Positions 29,164 to 29,248 of a DNA stretch of 29,248 nt are shown here, piece by piece. Within the stretch, counting starts at the first letter, position 1. The number at the start of each line of letters is the position of its first letter. The notes beneath the pieces were generated by a model. That model was given only the letters and a program-made list of their open reading frames with translations. It was not told the origin of the DNA and ran no database searches. The DNA lies in the IMG/VR virus record IMGVR_UViG_3300030106_003261, positions 1 through 29,248 of that record. One strand, written 5' to 3'. The translations under genes were made by a program, and so were the position numbers. The DNA is from a virus.

Positions 29164-29248
29164 TTACCGTTACCTCTATTTGACCATGCTTGCGCCCCGA
29201 AGAACGCCGCCAAAATACCAGCGACACTTACAAAGTAGACTGATGCCA
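29160..29248 (-). CDS. C-terminal part of a small membrane protein, truncated by the window
   Basis: The minus-strand frame runs open from the right edge to a TGA at 29160-29162 that overlaps the holin ATG as ATGA. The visible 28 residues include a hydrophobic helix (SVYFVSVAGILAAFFGAQA) followed by a short basic tail (WSNRGNGK). This suits a small second holin, antiholin or spanin-type lysis accessory, but the N-terminus is missing, so no assignment is possible. Confidence 0.6.
   Translation of the reverse strand, partial: ASVYFVSVAGILAAFFGAQAWSNRGNGK

Noticed and set aside
1-29248. tRNA genes, integrase, attachment sites or insertion sequences
   Set aside because: I found no cloverleaf-like tRNA, recombinase motif or terminal repeats by eye, so nothing supports lysogeny or mobile elements within this window.

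Overview
This window looks like one side of the genome of a tailed double-stranded DNA phage with a short, podovirus-like tail. The evidence is a TerL-portal-scaffold-major capsid order, a P22 gp4-like tail accessory factor, a P22 gp10-like beta-propeller tail protein and several very large proteins of the internal-virion type. The small basic proteins (Lys/Met/Gly repeats, RGCGAIMPS tails, FRARH..WSCK) recall families I associate with marine bacteriophages, so a marine proteobacterial host is likely, but nothing here fixes the host. I see no tRNA, CRISPR, integrase or insertion sequence.

Layout. Positions 1-1009: a tightly overlapping plus-strand run of tiny genes, including a 40-residue single-pass membrane protein. 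Positions 1018-2225: a divergent cassette with a minus-strand 2-oxoglutarate/Fe(II) dioxygenase-like gene facing a plus-strand ribbon-helix-helix-like regulator and an unknown gene, with a perfect 10-bp-arm inverted repeat between them. Positions 2199-19259 (minus strand): the distal late block. In transcription order it holds a LamG-like decoration protein, a small beta protein, small basic proteins, a coiled-coil protein, more small basic proteins (one with an EF-hand loop, one with K/M/G repeats), tail adaptors, a Rossmann-fold enzyme-like gene, the propeller tail protein and four large candidate internal or tail proteins. Positions 19260-20310: an island of two plus-strand genes with its own promoter, closed by a bidirectional terminator. 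Positions 20311-29248 (minus strand): the proximal late block. In transcription order it holds a truncated membrane protein, holin, GH24 endolysin, TerL, portal, three small proteins, a GroES-like co-chaperonin, scaffold-like protein, two head proteins and the major capsid protein.

How it works together. Lysis, packaging, portal, co-chaperonin, scaffold and capsid genes are chained by ATGA, TGATG and TAATG overlaps, which suggests translational coupling. The co-chaperonin-like gene sits beside the scaffold and close to the capsid gene, as expected for a capsid-folding helper. The tail block supplies adaptor, nozzle and probable ejection proteins. The plus-strand genes are probably expressed separately.

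The most notable points are: an RHH/operator/dioxygenase cassette; an out-of-frame 22-bp tandem duplication that rewrites the C-terminus of a plus-strand gene; two adjacent genes sharing a 23-residue C-terminal tag; an EF-hand loop in a small basic phage protein; and a shared C-terminal strand in two tail-module proteins. All family calls were made by reading the sequence; no database search was run.
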